Source: Immundisolibacter cernigliae (GTDB lineage Bacteria > Pseudomonadota > Gammaproteobacteria > Immundisolibacterales > Immundisolibacteraceae). Taken from it: 64,000 nt of DNA. The translations under genes were made by a program, and so were the position numbers. The stretch lies in the NCBI RefSeq assembly GCF_001697225.1, contig NZ_CP014671.1:3162001-3226000 (forward strand). The letters are read 5' to 3'. This document shows positions 1 through 8,150 of this stretch, piece after piece. The notes beneath the pieces are model-generated. The model saw only the letters and a list, made by a program, of their open reading frames with translations. It was not told where the DNA came from and made no database searches. Each line of letters opens with the position of its first letter. Position 1 is the stretch's first letter.

Positions 1-469
1 GGGTCCAGTCCCTCACCACTCTGGATTCCGGCTTTCGCCGGAATGACGAAGGTGTCGGAGTCACGTAGGTGGGCAAAGCGCAGCGTGCCCACGCGGACAC
101 CGCATGCGGCTCATCGAAAGCTCGTCAGAACTGCCTTATCGCCTTTGCCCACCCGCTGGCTTGTGCCTTGGCGGGCCACACGCGAAGTCCCCAGTAGGAT
201 GGGTGGAGGCCGCCAGGCCGTAACCCATCGTTCCGGCGCCGGCCACCGGCGCGGCCGGTGCATCTTGTCTTCCGGCGCGTGCGTCGCTTGGGGATCAATG
301 GGTTTCGTTGCGCTGCACCCATCCTGCGGCGCCTACGCTGGCTTTGCGGGACGGGTGGAACCGCCGTCGGAGCGGCGCCCCGCCGCGAATCTTCCAGGCA
401 AAGATTCGGCCCGGGGGCGGGCCTCCCACGGTCAGAGGCCGCGCAGCCCGCTGGCGGGGACAGGCCGGC
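1..469. repeat. Gene-free mosaic of short palindromic repeats
   Basis: No convincing gene is visible in this stretch. It is built from several repeat types. A perfect hairpin with 8-bp arms (ATTCCGGC/GCCGGAAT) lies at 25-44. A unit at 69-154 is bounded by inverted GTGGGCAAAG-type ends and has a second copy at 4055-4157. A unit at 194-327 has GGATGGGT and ACCCATCC ends in opposite orientation. A GGAGCGGCGCC-type repeat at 366-430 recurs at 6079-6142, 6174-6240 and 35476-35545. Open frames across the stretch have repetitive, low-complexity translations and are read as chance. Confidence 0.7.
366..430. repeat. GGAGCGGCGCC-type intergenic palindromic repeat, copy 1
   Basis: About 65 bp. One end reads GGAGCGGCGCCCCGCCGCGA and the other GGGGGCGGGCCTCCCAC, with AAAGATTCGGCC in the middle. 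Three more copies in this window are all intergenic. It resembles REP-type dispersed repeats. The 26 bp before it (GCGGGACGGGTGGAACCGCC) also precede copy 3. Confidence 0.75.
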
Positions 470-2473
470 TCAGTTGCCGCCCCGCCCCTTGGCAATCGCC
501 GCATCGAGTTCCGCAATCTGTCGGTCCAGGCGCTGATAGGCGTCTTCGTTGGCGGCGCGGATGCTGTCCAGCACCAGCGCCGCCGTGTCCCACTGGCGCA
601 GGCTCAGCAGGATGTTGGCCTGCGCGAACAGCGGGTGCAGGTACTTGGGGTCCAGATCATGCGCGCGCTGGAAGGCGTTCAGCGCGTCCTGGATGCGCCC
701 CTGCTCGCGGTAGCCGATGCCCAGCAGGTATTCGATGTACGAGCGGTCGAAGGTCGGCCGCCCGGAGTCCCGGTACGCCTCCAGCCAGCCGACCACGTCC
801 GCCAGCAGGTAGCGGCAGCCCTGGCCCAGGCATTCGCTGTAGCGATGCAGCGTGCTGCTGCCAAACGCGCTCAGCGGCTCCTCGCGGATGCGGCGCAGGA
901 TTTCGGTCGCGAGCGCGTCGGGGGGTTCCAGCTTGTCCACCCGGTAGGCGCCTACCAGGTTCATGGGATAGCCCACCTCCCACGGCGCCAGCTCGATGGC
1001 CGCTTCCAGCTGCTCGCGCGCCTCGGCGTAATGGCCGCGCCACACCAGGTCCGCCGCCAGGTTGTTGCGCGCCTGCGCGGAGTTCGGATGATGGCGCACC
1101 TCGTAGCGGCTCATGCCGAGCTCATTGCCCCACTGATCGGCACGCAGCGCGGTGGTGCCGGCCAGCACGGCGCCCAGCGTCCCCAGCAGCGCCACCGTCG
1201 CCCGGCGCTGCCAGTGTTCGACCACCGGCAGCAGCACGCCCGCGCCGGCCAGCAGCAGGCCCAGCAGCGGCAGGTAGTTGCGGTGTTCGTGGGCGATTTC
1301 GAGCGGCACCACGGTCGATTCCAGCACGTGTCCTGCCAGGAACCACAGCAGCCCCAGGCCCACCAGCGGCCGGCGGTCGAGATACCGCCAGCCCAGCAGC
1401 GCTAGCCCGGCCAGCCCCAGCACCGCCGGCAGCGTGGTCCACGGCGCCAGCAGCCCGCTGGAGATGGCGATGTCGTCGTGGTGCAGGCCAAAGGCATTTA
1501 TGCGCGGCAGCGCCACCAGGCCAATGTAGAACCACAGCACCCGCGCCTGCGTCAGCACGCGTTCGGTCAGCGTGAACGGCCGGCCGGCGTAGCCGGGGGC
1601 GTAATGCCAGGCGGCGAGGCCGAACACCACCGCCAGCGCCGCCACCAGCAGCGCCAGCCGCAGCCCGGCCGGCAGGCGCAGCCAGCGTTGCCAGTACGGC
1701 GCGTCCGGGTACAGCACCCGGTCCAGCGCCAGCGCGTACAGCGGCAGCAGGACGGCGGTTTCCTTGGTGAAGGCGCCCAGCAGGGCAAACGCCACGCCGG
1801 CCAGCAACCAGCCCAGCGGCGCCAGCCAGCCCGCCACGCCGATGCTGTAGGAGCGGGCCATGCCCGCGACCGCAGCGGCGGGTAAATGCGCATCGTCATG
1901 CCCAGGCACGGCGTCCCGGTCGCGGGCATGGCCCGCTCCTACAAAGATGCGCTCGCGCGCCTGCAGCCAGCACAGCAGCGCCGCCAGCGTGAAGGTGCCG
2001 GACAGACTCGTCATGCGCTGCACCACGTACAGCACGCTGGAGATCTGGATCGGATGCAGCGCCCACAGCGCGGCCAGCGCAAGCGCCGCGCCGGGCACCA
2101 TCCGCGCCGGCAGTGCGCCGCGCTGCGCCAGCCGGAGCAGCACCGTCATCAGCAGCGCCGCCATCAGCAGCGCGTTCACGCCGTGGATGGCGAGGTTGGT
2201 CGCCTTCCAGGCATACGGGCTGGCGTCGCCGTGCAGGTAGTGGTTCAGCGCGAAGCTGAAATAGGCCAGCGGCCGGCCGAGCGGGCCGGCTTCGAGCGAA
2301 CCCGCCGCCGCGCCCAGCGACTGCCAGTCCAGCGCGGTGACGCGCAGAAAGGCATTGCCGTGGATGTTCGAGAAGTCGTCGAACAGCCACGGCCCGGACA
2401 GGCCGGGCCAGTAGACCAGGCCGAGGAGCAGGAGTAGGCCGGCCAGCGCGGGGGCGAGGGGCTCGCGGGTCAT
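470..2473 (-). CDS. Polytopic membrane protein with C-terminal TPR repeats, downstream of pilA
   Basis: A 667-residue protein. The first two thirds alternate strongly hydrophobic segments with short loops, and a LFDDFSN motif near residue 30 recalls the acidic loop of PMT/TMTC-type glycosyltransferases. The last third (about residues 430-640) has TPR-like helical repeats rich in Leu, Ala and Tyr. The ATG at 2473 was chosen because the hydrophobic N-terminus starts there; upstream codons overlap the pilA terminator. It lies 85 bp downstream of pilA on the same strand, a position where several bacteria carry a pilin glycosyltransferase or a pilus accessory gene, so a role in pilin modification is plausible but inferred. 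Residues 178-209 are encoded by an inserted palindromic repeat doublet (see 1847-1942). The exact function is unknown. Confidence 0.7.
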   Translation of the reverse strand: MTREPLAPALAGLLLLLGLVYWPGLSGPWLFDDFSNIHGNAFLRVTALDWQSLGAAAGSLEAGPLGRPLAYFSFALNHYLHGDASPYAWKATNLAIHGVNALLMAALLMTVLLRLAQRGALPARMVPGAALALAALWALHPIQISSVLYVVQRMTSLSGTFTLAALLCWLQARERIFVGAGHARDRDAVPGHDDAHLPAAAVAGMARSYSIGVAGWLAPLGWLLAGVAFALLGAFTKETAVLLPLYALALDRVLYPDAPYWQRWLRLPAGLRLALLVAALAVVFGLAAWHYAPGYAGRPFTLTERVLTQARVLWFYIGLVALPRINAFGLHHDDIAISSGLLAPWTTLPAVLGLAGLALLGWRYLDRRPLVGLGLLWFLAGHVLESTVVPLEIAHEHRNYLPLLGLLLAGAGVLLPVVEHWQRRATVALLGTLGAVLAGTTALRADQWGNELGMSRYEVRHHPNSAQARNNLAADLVWRGHYAEAREQLEAAIELAPWEVGYPMNLVGAYRVDKLEPPDALATEILRRIREEPLSAFGSSTLHRYSECLGQGCRYLLADVVGWLEAYRDSGRPTFDRSYIEYLLGIGYREQGRIQDALNAFQRAHDLDPKYLHPLFAQANILLSLRQWDTAALVLDSIRAANEDAYQRLDRQIAELDAAIAKGRGGN
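1847..1942. repeat. Inverted palindromic repeat doublet inside a coding region
   Basis: The 96-bp segment starts GTAGGAGCGGGCCATGCCCG and ends with its near-exact inverse CGGGCATGGCCCGCTCCTAC. It lies inside the membrane TPR gene. Its length is 32 codons exactly, so the frame is kept, and it adds a Gly/Ala/His/Asp-rich stretch from V178 to Y209. A single arm of the same family sits at 40294-40312 after mutS. Confidence 0.85.
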
Positions 2474-2506
2474 GGGCGGGTCCGGGCCAATGGCCATGCG
2501 GCCGGC

Positions 2507-2535
2507 AAAAAAAAGGGCGGCCGGAGCCGCCCTTT
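2507..2535 (-). terminator. Rho-independent terminator of pilA
   Basis: Read on the minus strand, a stem of ten pairs (AAAGGGCGGC / GCCGCCCTTT) with a 4-base loop is followed by a run of eight T. It lies 24 bp past the pilA stop codon and just before the downstream membrane protein gene, so most pilA transcripts should end here. Confidence 0.9.
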
Positions 2536-2558
2536 GTGAAATCAGGTCGTGTCTGGTG

Positions 2559-3017
2559 TTAGCGGCGTGGCAGATACTTGGGCGGTGCCGTGCTGCCCGA
2601 GCTGACAACCCACTCAAGGTTGCCGGCGTTTACGATAGGCGTATAGAGCACCCTGTCATTGCGCGCTTGACCAAGCTCTGCCAGATCTTGCAGCTGAATG
2701 ACAATTTGGCCATTACCAACGGTGGTTGCGCCGTTGGCCCCCACAGCCACATAACTCACGTACTTCGCGTTGTACGACCTAGGTTGAGAAATCCCAAGCG
2801 AAACATGCGATACAGCGGCGAGCGGCAGAGTCCCATTCTCGCTGAAGTAGACATCCACCGCTGTGCGCGCCGCCGAGGCCAGCGAAGCGGACTCACCCAC
2901 CTTCGAACGAATGGTGTAGTCCTGGTACGCCGGCACGGCCAGCGCGGCGAGGATGCCGATGATGGCGACCACGATCATCAGTTCGATGAGCGTGAAGCCC
3001 TGTTGAAGTTTCTGCAT
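2559..3017 (-). CDS. pilA: Type IV pilin major subunit PilA
   Basis: Prepilin of 152 residues, the building block of the type IV pilus. The leader MQKLQQG is followed by the class IIIa cleavage site and [20 protein letters not shown], with Glu at mature position 5. The rest is a short globular domain lacking the C-terminal cysteine pair seen in many PilA proteins. The ATG at 3017 was chosen because GGAGATT lies 6-12 bases upstream and because it starts the canonical leader; a longer open frame upstream has no such support. A sigma-54-type promoter is at 3145-3160 and a strong terminator follows the gene, so it is probably transcribed alone at high level under PilS/PilR-type control. Confidence 0.95.
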   Translation of the reverse strand: MQKLQQGFTLIELMIVVAIIGILAALAVPAYQDYTIRSKVGESASLASAARTAVDVYFSENGTLPLAAVSHVSLGISQPRSYNAKYVSYVAVGANGATTVGNGQIVIQLQDLAELGQARNDRVLYTPIVNAGNLEWVVSSGSTAPPKYLPRR

Positions 3018-3144
3018 CTGCGTAATCTCCCGTAAGGATGAATGATTGCCAGTCGGCGTCGGCGGCAATCCGCCCCGTACCACCGTGGCCGAATAGTCAT
3101 CGACCCGATGCGGGCGACCTTGAGCCGGCGCGCGGTCGGAGTAG

Positions 3145-3160
3145 AGCAATTCACATGCCA
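3145..3160 (-). promoter_or_regulatory. Sigma-54 (-24/-12) promoter of pilA
   Basis: On the minus strand the sequence reads TGGCATGTGAATTGCT, which matches the TGGCAC-N5-TTGC consensus at every key position, with GG and GC 12 bp apart. Transcription would start near 3133, giving a leader of about 115 bases before the pilA ATG. Sigma-54 control of pilA through PilR is well known in gammaproteobacteria. Confidence 0.85.
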
Positions 3161-3409
3161 GCGCCGGGCGGCGGGCGGCCGGGGTGCCGTGGCGAGCGCC
3201 GCAGCGGGGGGCAGCCGGCTTCACCGCGCGCTGCACAAGGTGTTGATATGGCTATCGAACATTGGACAAGCCCGGCATTTGCGCGGGCTCCGGCAGGTGC
3301 CGGGGCCGAGCGGGCCGGCGCAGCGTTTGTTTGCACGGTATTGCCCACAGTGCCGGCCACGGCCGCGCCGCGGGACGCAAATTGTCAAAAGTTGACAAAA
3401 ATAGTCGCC

Positions 3410-4053
3410 CGTCGTCCTGAGGAGCGGGAGCGACGTGAGGACCCTGCCTTTCCAGCCGGCACACCCGCGGCGGTTCGAAGGCAAGGTTGCCACGTCGCGC
3501 TGCGCGCTCCTCGCAACGACGGGGTGAGGTGTTGATGCGCTGGCGGCCAGGGCGCTGTACGCACCGCGCCGCACCAACACCCCCCCGTCGTCCTGAGGAG
3601 CGCCAGCGACGTGAGGACCCTGCCTTTCCAGCCGGCACACCCGCGGCGGTTCGAAGGCAAGGTTGCCACGTCGCGCTGCGCGCTCCTCGCAACGACGGGG
3701 TGAGGTGTTGATGCGCTGGCGGCCAGGGCGCTGTACGCACCGCGCCGCACCAACACCCCCCGTCGTCCTGAGGAGCGGGAGCGACGTGAGGACCCTGCCT
3801 TTCCAGCCGGCACACCCGCGGTGGTTCGAAGGCAAGGTTGCCACGTCGCGCTGCGCGCTCCTCGCAACGACGGGGTGAGGTGTTGATGCGCCGGCGGCCA
3901 GGGCGCTGTACGCACCGCGCCGCACCAACACACCCCCGTCGTCCTGAGGAGCGGGAGCGACGTGAGGACCCTGCCTTTCCCGCCGGCACGCCCGCGGCGG
4001 TTCGAAGGCAAGGTTGCCACGTCGCGCTGCGCGCTCCTCGCAACGACGGGGTG
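3410..4053. repeat. Tandem array of about 176-bp units made of REP-like palindromes
   Basis: Four units start at 3410, 3586, 3761 and 3937 (spacing 176, 175 and 176), and the last is cut after about 117 bp. Each begins CGTCGTCCTGAGGAGCG, carries GACGTGAGGACC, then the inverted partner GGTTGCCACGTCGCGCTGCG and GCGCTCCTCGCAACGACGGG. The remaining 55 bp or so is a spacer ending in CACCAACACCCCC. Copies differ at only a few positions. The two inverted REP-like parts per unit resemble bacterial interspersed mosaic elements. Open frames running through the array are periodic translations of the repeat and not genes. The non-repeat part of 3018-3409 holds only the pilA promoter and leader. Confidence 0.9.
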
Positions 4054-4054
4054 A

Positions 4055-4157
4055 GGGCAAGGCGCAGCCCACGCGGACACGGCGCCGGTCGCCGCAGCCG
4101 GCTCATGGAAAGCTCGTCAGAACCGTGTGGGCACGGCCTTGGGGCCTTTGCCCACCC
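4055..4157. repeat. Second copy of the GTGGGCA-ended repeat (with 69-154)
   Basis: It shares CCCACGCGGACAC, GGCTCATNGAAAGCTCGTCA and GCCTTTGCCCACCC with 69-154 in the same order. It directly follows the tandem array. Confidence 0.75.
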
Positions 4158-4180
4158 TATGCTGGCCAAAATCAGCGGCT

Positions 4181-4330
4181 GTAGGAGCCCGGCTGTGCCG
4201 GGCGATGATCGCGCAGCAAAGCTGCGCTCCTACAAGCGATCATCGCGCGGCGAAGCTGTGCTCCCACAAGGGTTTTGGATGGCGGGCGCTGGGAAATCCA
4301 GGCCTGCCCCGGTGGAAACCGGGGATGGAT
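4181..4330. repeat. Palindromic repeat cluster, left copy of an inverted pair
   Basis: It holds two GGAGC...GCTCC palindromes with GCGATGATCGC centres, then a 70-bp segment with its own hairpin (CCCCGGT/ACCGGGG). Bases 4236-4330 recur inverted at 8151-8249 with about seven differences by eye. Confidence 0.85.
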
Positions 4331-4345
4331 GTGTTCGGCGCTTCT

Positions 4346-6034
4346 TCAGGCGTCGTAGCTGCGCAGCATCCGGCCCTTGCGCGGGCCTTGCCGGTAGGCG
4401 CCGTTCTCGAACAGCACGTCGCCGCCGACGATGGTGGCGCGGATGCCGGTGGAGCGGGTCACGAAGCGCCGCCCGCCGCCGGGCAGGTCGTGCGCCCATT
4501 CCTTGTCGCCACAGGCCACGGTGGCCGGGTCGAAGATGACCAGATCGGCTGCCTTGCCGAGCGCCAGCACGCCGCGGTCGATGCCGAAGAACCGGGCCGG
4601 GATGGAGGTGAGCTTTTGCACGCCCTGTTCCAGGGTCAGCGCGCCGGTCTCGCGCACCCAGCGTTGCAGCAGGTGGGTGCTGTAGCCGGCGTCGCACAGC
4701 ATGTCCAGGTGCGCACCGGCGTCGGACAGGCCGATCAGCAGCCGGTCGTCCCGCACCAGCGGGATGGTGTCGGCGGCGTCGTAGTTCAGGGCCACCATGT
4801 CGAAGGTGGTGCGCAGTTGGTCCTCGACGGCGATCTCAACCAGCAGGTCCATCGGGTCGCAGCGTTGGGCGTCCGCCAGTTGCCGCAGGCTCTGGCCTCC
4901 CTTGGCCAGGCCGCGCGCCTGATCGCTGATGCCGTCGAGCACGTAAAAGCGGCTCCAGATGTCCTTGCCGAAGGCCGGAATGTTTTTCAGGTCGTCGCGG
5001 AAGGCCTGCCGAAACGCCGGGTCCGCGTAGCGGGCCAGTTTCTGCTCGCGCGACAGGCGCATCACCGGTTGCCAGGTCGGGAACACGCCCAGGATGTACG
5101 GGTTGGCGAGGTTCAGCTGAAAACGCAGCGGCCGGCAGGTGGTCTGCGGCACAGCCATGTCCCAGGCGGTCAGGTCCGCCACGGCGGCCATGCGCTCCTC
5201 GTAGGAACGCGGCTGCTCGGCGGCGTTGACCACCGCCAGCCAGGTGACCGGGCGCGTGCTCTCGCGCACCAGCAGTTCCAGGAAATCGTGCTCCTCGCCG
5301 CTGACCACGCCGCCGAGCTTGAGTGTGAGCTCCACGTTTCCGCGGCCGGCCTGGCGCAGCACGCCACACAGGGCGCGGTGCTCGTCCGGGCTGGCGTTGC
5401 GGCAGGCCACGGGCTTGCCCTGGTAGCCGACATGCACGCCCTCGCGGGTGGTGGAATAGCCGAAGGCGCCGGCTTCCATGGCGCCCGCGAAGGCGGCTGT
5501 CATGGTGGCGATTTCGTGCGCATCGGCGGCGCGGCCGAGCGAGGCCTCGCCCATCGCGTAGTGCCGCAGCGGCGTCATGGCGACCATCGCCGCCACGTTG
5601 ATGCCAAGGCCGCGCCGGTCCATGGCGTCCATGTACTGGCCAAAGTGTCCCCACTGCCAGTCGATGCCGGCCTGCATGACGTCCTGCGGGATGCCCTCGA
5701 CGTTGACCAGGTCGCCCATCAGGAAGTCGTGCATGGTCGGGCGCACCGGCGCCACGCCGACGCCGCAGTTGCCCATCACGGCGGTGGTCACGCCGTGTTC
5801 GGCCGAGGGCGTGAGCAGGGAGTCCCACGCAATCTGCGCGTCGTAGTGCGTGTGTGGATCAACGAAGCCGGGCGCCAGCACCTGGCCGGCGGCGTCGATG
5901 ACTTCGCGCGCCTCCCGGTTGTGGACTGCGCCCAGGGCCACGATGCGGCCGTCCTTGACCGCCAGGCTGCCGGGGTAGGCCGGCGCGCCGGTGCCGTCGA
6001 CGATGCGGGCGTTTTCGATGAGCAGGTCGTACAT
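4346..6034 (-). CDS. D-aminoacylase-type amidohydrolase
   Basis: A 562-residue metal-dependent hydrolase of the amidohydrolase superfamily, closest in pattern to N-acyl-D-amino-acid deacylases. The N-terminal beta-sandwich portion (MYDLLIENARIVDGTG) is followed near residue 55 by FVDPHTHYDAQ with the metal-binding His-x-His pair. MGNCGVGVAP lies near residue 105, and LIGLSDAGAHLDML near residue 440 holds the expected catalytic Asp. The C-terminus rebuilds the sandwich. Length is slightly above that of classical D-aminoacylases. It lies 217 bp after the Rieske beta subunit on the same strand, separated by two intergenic repeats. It may cleave an amide or related bond in the compound handled by the cluster; the substrate cannot be told from sequence. 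Confidence 0.8.
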   Translation of the reverse strand: MYDLLIENARIVDGTGAPAYPGSLAVKDGRIVALGAVHNREAREVIDAAGQVLAPGFVDPHTHYDAQIAWDSLLTPSAEHGVTTAVMGNCGVGVAPVRPTMHDFLMGDLVNVEGIPQDVMQAGIDWQWGHFGQYMDAMDRRGLGINVAAMVAMTPLRHYAMGEASLGRAADAHEIATMTAAFAGAMEAGAFGYSTTREGVHVGYQGKPVACRNASPDEHRALCGVLRQAGRGNVELTLKLGGVVSGEEHDFLELLVRESTRPVTWLAVVNAAEQPRSYEERMAAVADLTAWDMAVPQTTCRPLRFQLNLANPYILGVFPTWQPVMRLSREQKLARYADPAFRQAFRDDLKNIPAFGKDIWSRFYVLDGISDQARGLAKGGQSLRQLADAQRCDPMDLLVEIAVEDQLRTTFDMVALNYDAADTIPLVRDDRLLIGLSDAGAHLDMLCDAGYSTHLLQRWVRETGALTLEQGVQKLTSIPARFFGIDRGVLALGKAADLVIFDPATVACGDKEWAHDLPGGGRRFVTRSTGIRATIVGGDVLFENGAYRQGPRKGRMLRSYDA

Positions 6035-6078
6035 GGCTTGAACACTCCGTCAAAGGGCTTTTGCGAAACCGAAACATC

Positions 6079-6142
6079 GTGGGAGCGGCGCCCCACCGCG
6101 AATCCTCCCGCCAAAGATTCGGCCCGGGGGCGGGCCTCCCAC
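6079..6142. repeat. GGAGCGGCGCC-type palindromic repeat, copy 2
   Basis: About 64 bp from GTGGGAGCGGCGCC to GGGCGGGCCTCCCACG, matching 366-430. It lies between the amidohydrolase and Rieske beta genes, in direct orientation with copy 3. Confidence 0.8.
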
Positions 6143-6173
6143 GGGCACGCTTCGCGGGACGGGTGGAACCGCC

Positions 6174-6240
6174 GTGGGAGCGGCGCCCCCGCCGCGAACC
6201 CTCCAACCAAAGATTCGGCCCCGGGGGCGGGCCTCCCACA
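6174..6240. repeat. GGAGCGGCGCC-type palindromic repeat, copy 3
   Basis: It begins CCGTGGGAGCGGCGCCCCCG and ends GGGCGGGCCTCCCAC. The upstream GCGGGACGGGTGGAACCGCC is shared with copy 1. Copies 2 and 3 fill most of the 217-bp gap between the two genes and may form alternative stem-loops in the transcript. Confidence 0.8.
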
Positions 6241-6251
6241 GGGCGGCGCTC

Positions 6252-6746
6252 TCAGACGTGGTACAGGTCGAGCACGGTCGGGATGAAGTCGTTCATCAGC
6301 GTGATGCGCTTGCCGGCGATGCGCCAGGCCTCGCCGTGCGCTACCAGCCGGTGCTCGTAGTGCCCGAAGAAGGCCCCGGTCTTTTTCTGGTGGAAGTAGT
6401 CGACCCGAAACGCCGAGTGCAGCGTCATGCGGCCTTGCGCATGGTCCAGCAGCAGGATGTTGCTGACCTGATGACAGGTGCGCGGCAGCGGCACCGATGC
6501 CGGCGAGGCGCCGGACACGAAGCGTTCCACCCGCTCCAGCAGCCGGCCGTGGCCGGCCAGGTACAGCAGCGAGATTTCCGATTGCGGGTCGGTGATCTGC
6601 CGGTGCTCGCCGATCCACGATGGCGCCCACAGCTCGCAGTCGGTGGTGTACAGCGCCAGCCAGTCCTGCCACTGCTGGCGGTCCAGGTAGTAGCCCTCGC
6701 GGTACAGCAGCTCGCTGCCGGCCGCCAGCAGGCCGGCCCGGCTCAT
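6252..6746 (-). CDS. Rieske ring-hydroxylating oxygenase, beta (small) subunit
   Basis: A 164-residue protein of the SnoaL-like/NTF2 fold family that forms the structural subunit of alpha3beta3 ring-hydroxylating dioxygenases. It has the family features SELLYREGYYLD near the start, WLALYTTDCELWAPS near residue 35 and RVDYFHQKKT near 120. Its ATG overlaps the alpha-subunit stop by four bases (ATGA), so the two are translationally coupled. No ferredoxin or reductase gene is adjacent, so electron transfer partners must be encoded elsewhere. Confidence 0.9.
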   Translation of the reverse strand: MSRAGLLAAGSELLYREGYYLDRQQWQDWLALYTTDCELWAPSWIGEHRQITDPQSEISLLYLAGHGRLLERVERFVSGASPASVPLPRTCHQVSNILLLDHAQGRMTLHSAFRVDYFHQKKTGAFFGHYEHRLVAHGEAWRIAGKRITLMNDFIPTVLDLYHV

Positions 6747-8119
6747 GGCTGCATCCGGGCGGCGTGAGCCTGACCGCGTTCCATCTGCTCCAGCCAGGCC
6801 CGATAGGTGCCCAGGTACACGGCCTCACCCTGAATGCCGATGTTGCCGCTGATGGAGTGCAGGGGCTCGATGCCTATGCGCCGCGCGGCCTCGTCCGGCC
6901 CTTCGCGCAGCAGCGCAAGACCCCGGTGGTAGCCCTGGTTCCACTCGATGCTGCGCGCCTGGTCGCCCTGCTGCACGCGTTCGTAGACGGTGGTGTCGTC
7001 CGGCGTGGCGACGCCGGTGGCGCTGAAGAAATCCTCGTACTGGCGGATGCGCAGCGCGCGCGCCGGGGCCGGCTCGCCCTTGGGTGCCAGGCAGAAGGCG
7101 TAGACCTCGGTCTTGTCCACGGACACCGGGCGGATCAGGCGCATCTGGAAGGTGGCGCTTTCCACCAGCAGGATGTTCGGGAAGATGGCCACCACCCGGC
7201 CGCTGACCATCATGTCGGCCTTGTCCTCGCCCACGCGGGCGGCCATTTCCTGCCACATGGCGTAGCTTGGCCGATCCTCGCGCCTGCCGGCGCCGCGCAG
7301 CCACATGCCGCCGTGGCCATTCGGGAAGGTGTAGTACGACACCTCGGCCTCGGCGCTGATGAAATTGTTCAGGTCCACCGAGCGGTTCTCGTCCGCGCCC
7401 TGGCGCTTGACGCGGTTCATCACCATGGTGCCGAAACTCGCGTGCAGGGTTTTGGCGTGGTAGATGTCCAGACAGTTCTCGAACACCATCTTCCAGTTGC
7501 CGCCATACGTGAAATTGGCGTCGCCGCGCACCACCTCCAGCCCGTCCGGTGACTGGTCGATCCACGAATCCATGAACACCGCCGCGTCGCCCAGGTACTG
7601 GCGCAGCGGCATCACGTCCGGATTGAGGCTGGCAAAGAAAAAGCCGCGGTATTCCTCAAGGCGCGCCACCTGCGGCAGGTCGTGGCTGAGCTGGCGAAAG
7701 GCATCCGTGTAGCCGCCGGGCGCCTCGTCGGCCACCTGCAGGCACTTGCCGGTGCTGTCGAACATCCAGCCGTGGTAGGGGCATTTGTGACGCGGGGTGT
7801 TGCCGGCCTGGGTGGTGGCCACGGTGGCGCCGCGGTGGCTGCAATGGTTCAGCAGCGCCCGCACCTGGCCATCGCCGCCGCGTTGAAGAATGATGGGCGT
7901 GCGGCCGACGACGCCGGTCAAAAAGTCGTTTGGCTGCGGAATCTGCGCCGCGTGGCCCACGAACACCCAGCTGCGCTCGTAGATGTAGCGCATCTCCAGC
8001 TCGAACAGCTCCGGATCCCGGAACAGGTCCAGGTGCATGCGCAGCACGCCGTCCTCGGGACGGGCGTCGACGTAGCGGGAGAAATCACGCAGCGGCAGTT
8101 CGCGCACTCGGGCGTCCAT
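6743..8119 (-). CDS. Rieske ring-hydroxylating oxygenase, alpha (catalytic) subunit
   Basis: A 458-residue catalytic subunit that should add oxygen to an aromatic or other hydrophobic ring. The Rieske 2Fe-2S motif is complete (CSHRG near residue 90, CPYHGW near 110). The mononuclear iron site reads ENCLDIYHAKTLH near 213-225, with the bridging Asp and both His in the usual spacing. The ATG at 8119 was chosen because GAGGAG lies 7-12 bases upstream; a start 51 bases further out has none. The beta subunit follows with a four-base overlap. The substrate class cannot be assigned; the neighbouring LLM, hydrolase and DUF1329 genes hint at a multi-step oxidative pathway. Confidence 0.92.
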   Translation of the reverse strand: MDARVRELPLRDFSRYVDARPEDGVLRMHLDLFRDPELFELEMRYIYERSWVFVGHAAQIPQPNDFLTGVVGRTPIILQRGGDGQVRALLNHCSHRGATVATTQAGNTPRHKCPYHGWMFDSTGKCLQVADEAPGGYTDAFRQLSHDLPQVARLEEYRGFFFASLNPDVMPLRQYLGDAAVFMDSWIDQSPDGLEVVRGDANFTYGGNWKMVFENCLDIYHAKTLHASFGTMVMNRVKRQGADENRSVDLNNFISAEAEVSYYTFPNGHGGMWLRGAGRREDRPSYAMWQEMAARVGEDKADMMVSGRVVAIFPNILLVESATFQMRLIRPVSVDKTEVYAFCLAPKGEPAPARALRIRQYEDFFSATGVATPDDTTVYERVQQGDQARSIEWNQGYHRGLALLREGPDEAARRIGIEPLHSISGNIGIQGEAVYLGTYRAWLEQMERGQAHAARMQP

Positions 8120-8150
8120 TCGTTTCTCCTCGTTATGGCAGCACTGAATA

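Noticed and set aside
43-1575. Long plus-strand open frame of 510 codons
   Set aside because: It runs antisense to the membrane TPR gene and across repeats. The translation is Arg/Pro/Ala-rich low-complexity, typical of GC-rich shadow frames.
2559-3236. Longer 225-codon version of pilA
   Set aside because: The extra N-terminus lies over the sigma-54 promoter and leader and would bury the prepilin cleavage site.
3335-3360. A second sigma-54-like site further upstream of pilA
   Set aside because: The GG and GC elements are only 10 bp apart instead of 12, so the match fails.
3410-4053. CRISPR array
   Set aside because: The whole 176-bp unit is repeated, including what would be spacers, and the units contain two opposed palindromes. 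There are no cas genes.
3221-4169. Minus-strand open frames of about 280-300 codons through 3221-4169
   Set aside because: They are periodic translations of the 176-bp tandem repeat, in all three frames, with no sign of a real protein.
4127-6286. Plus-strand open frame of 719 codons
   Set aside because: Antisense to the amidohydrolase, whose family motifs settle the true strand.
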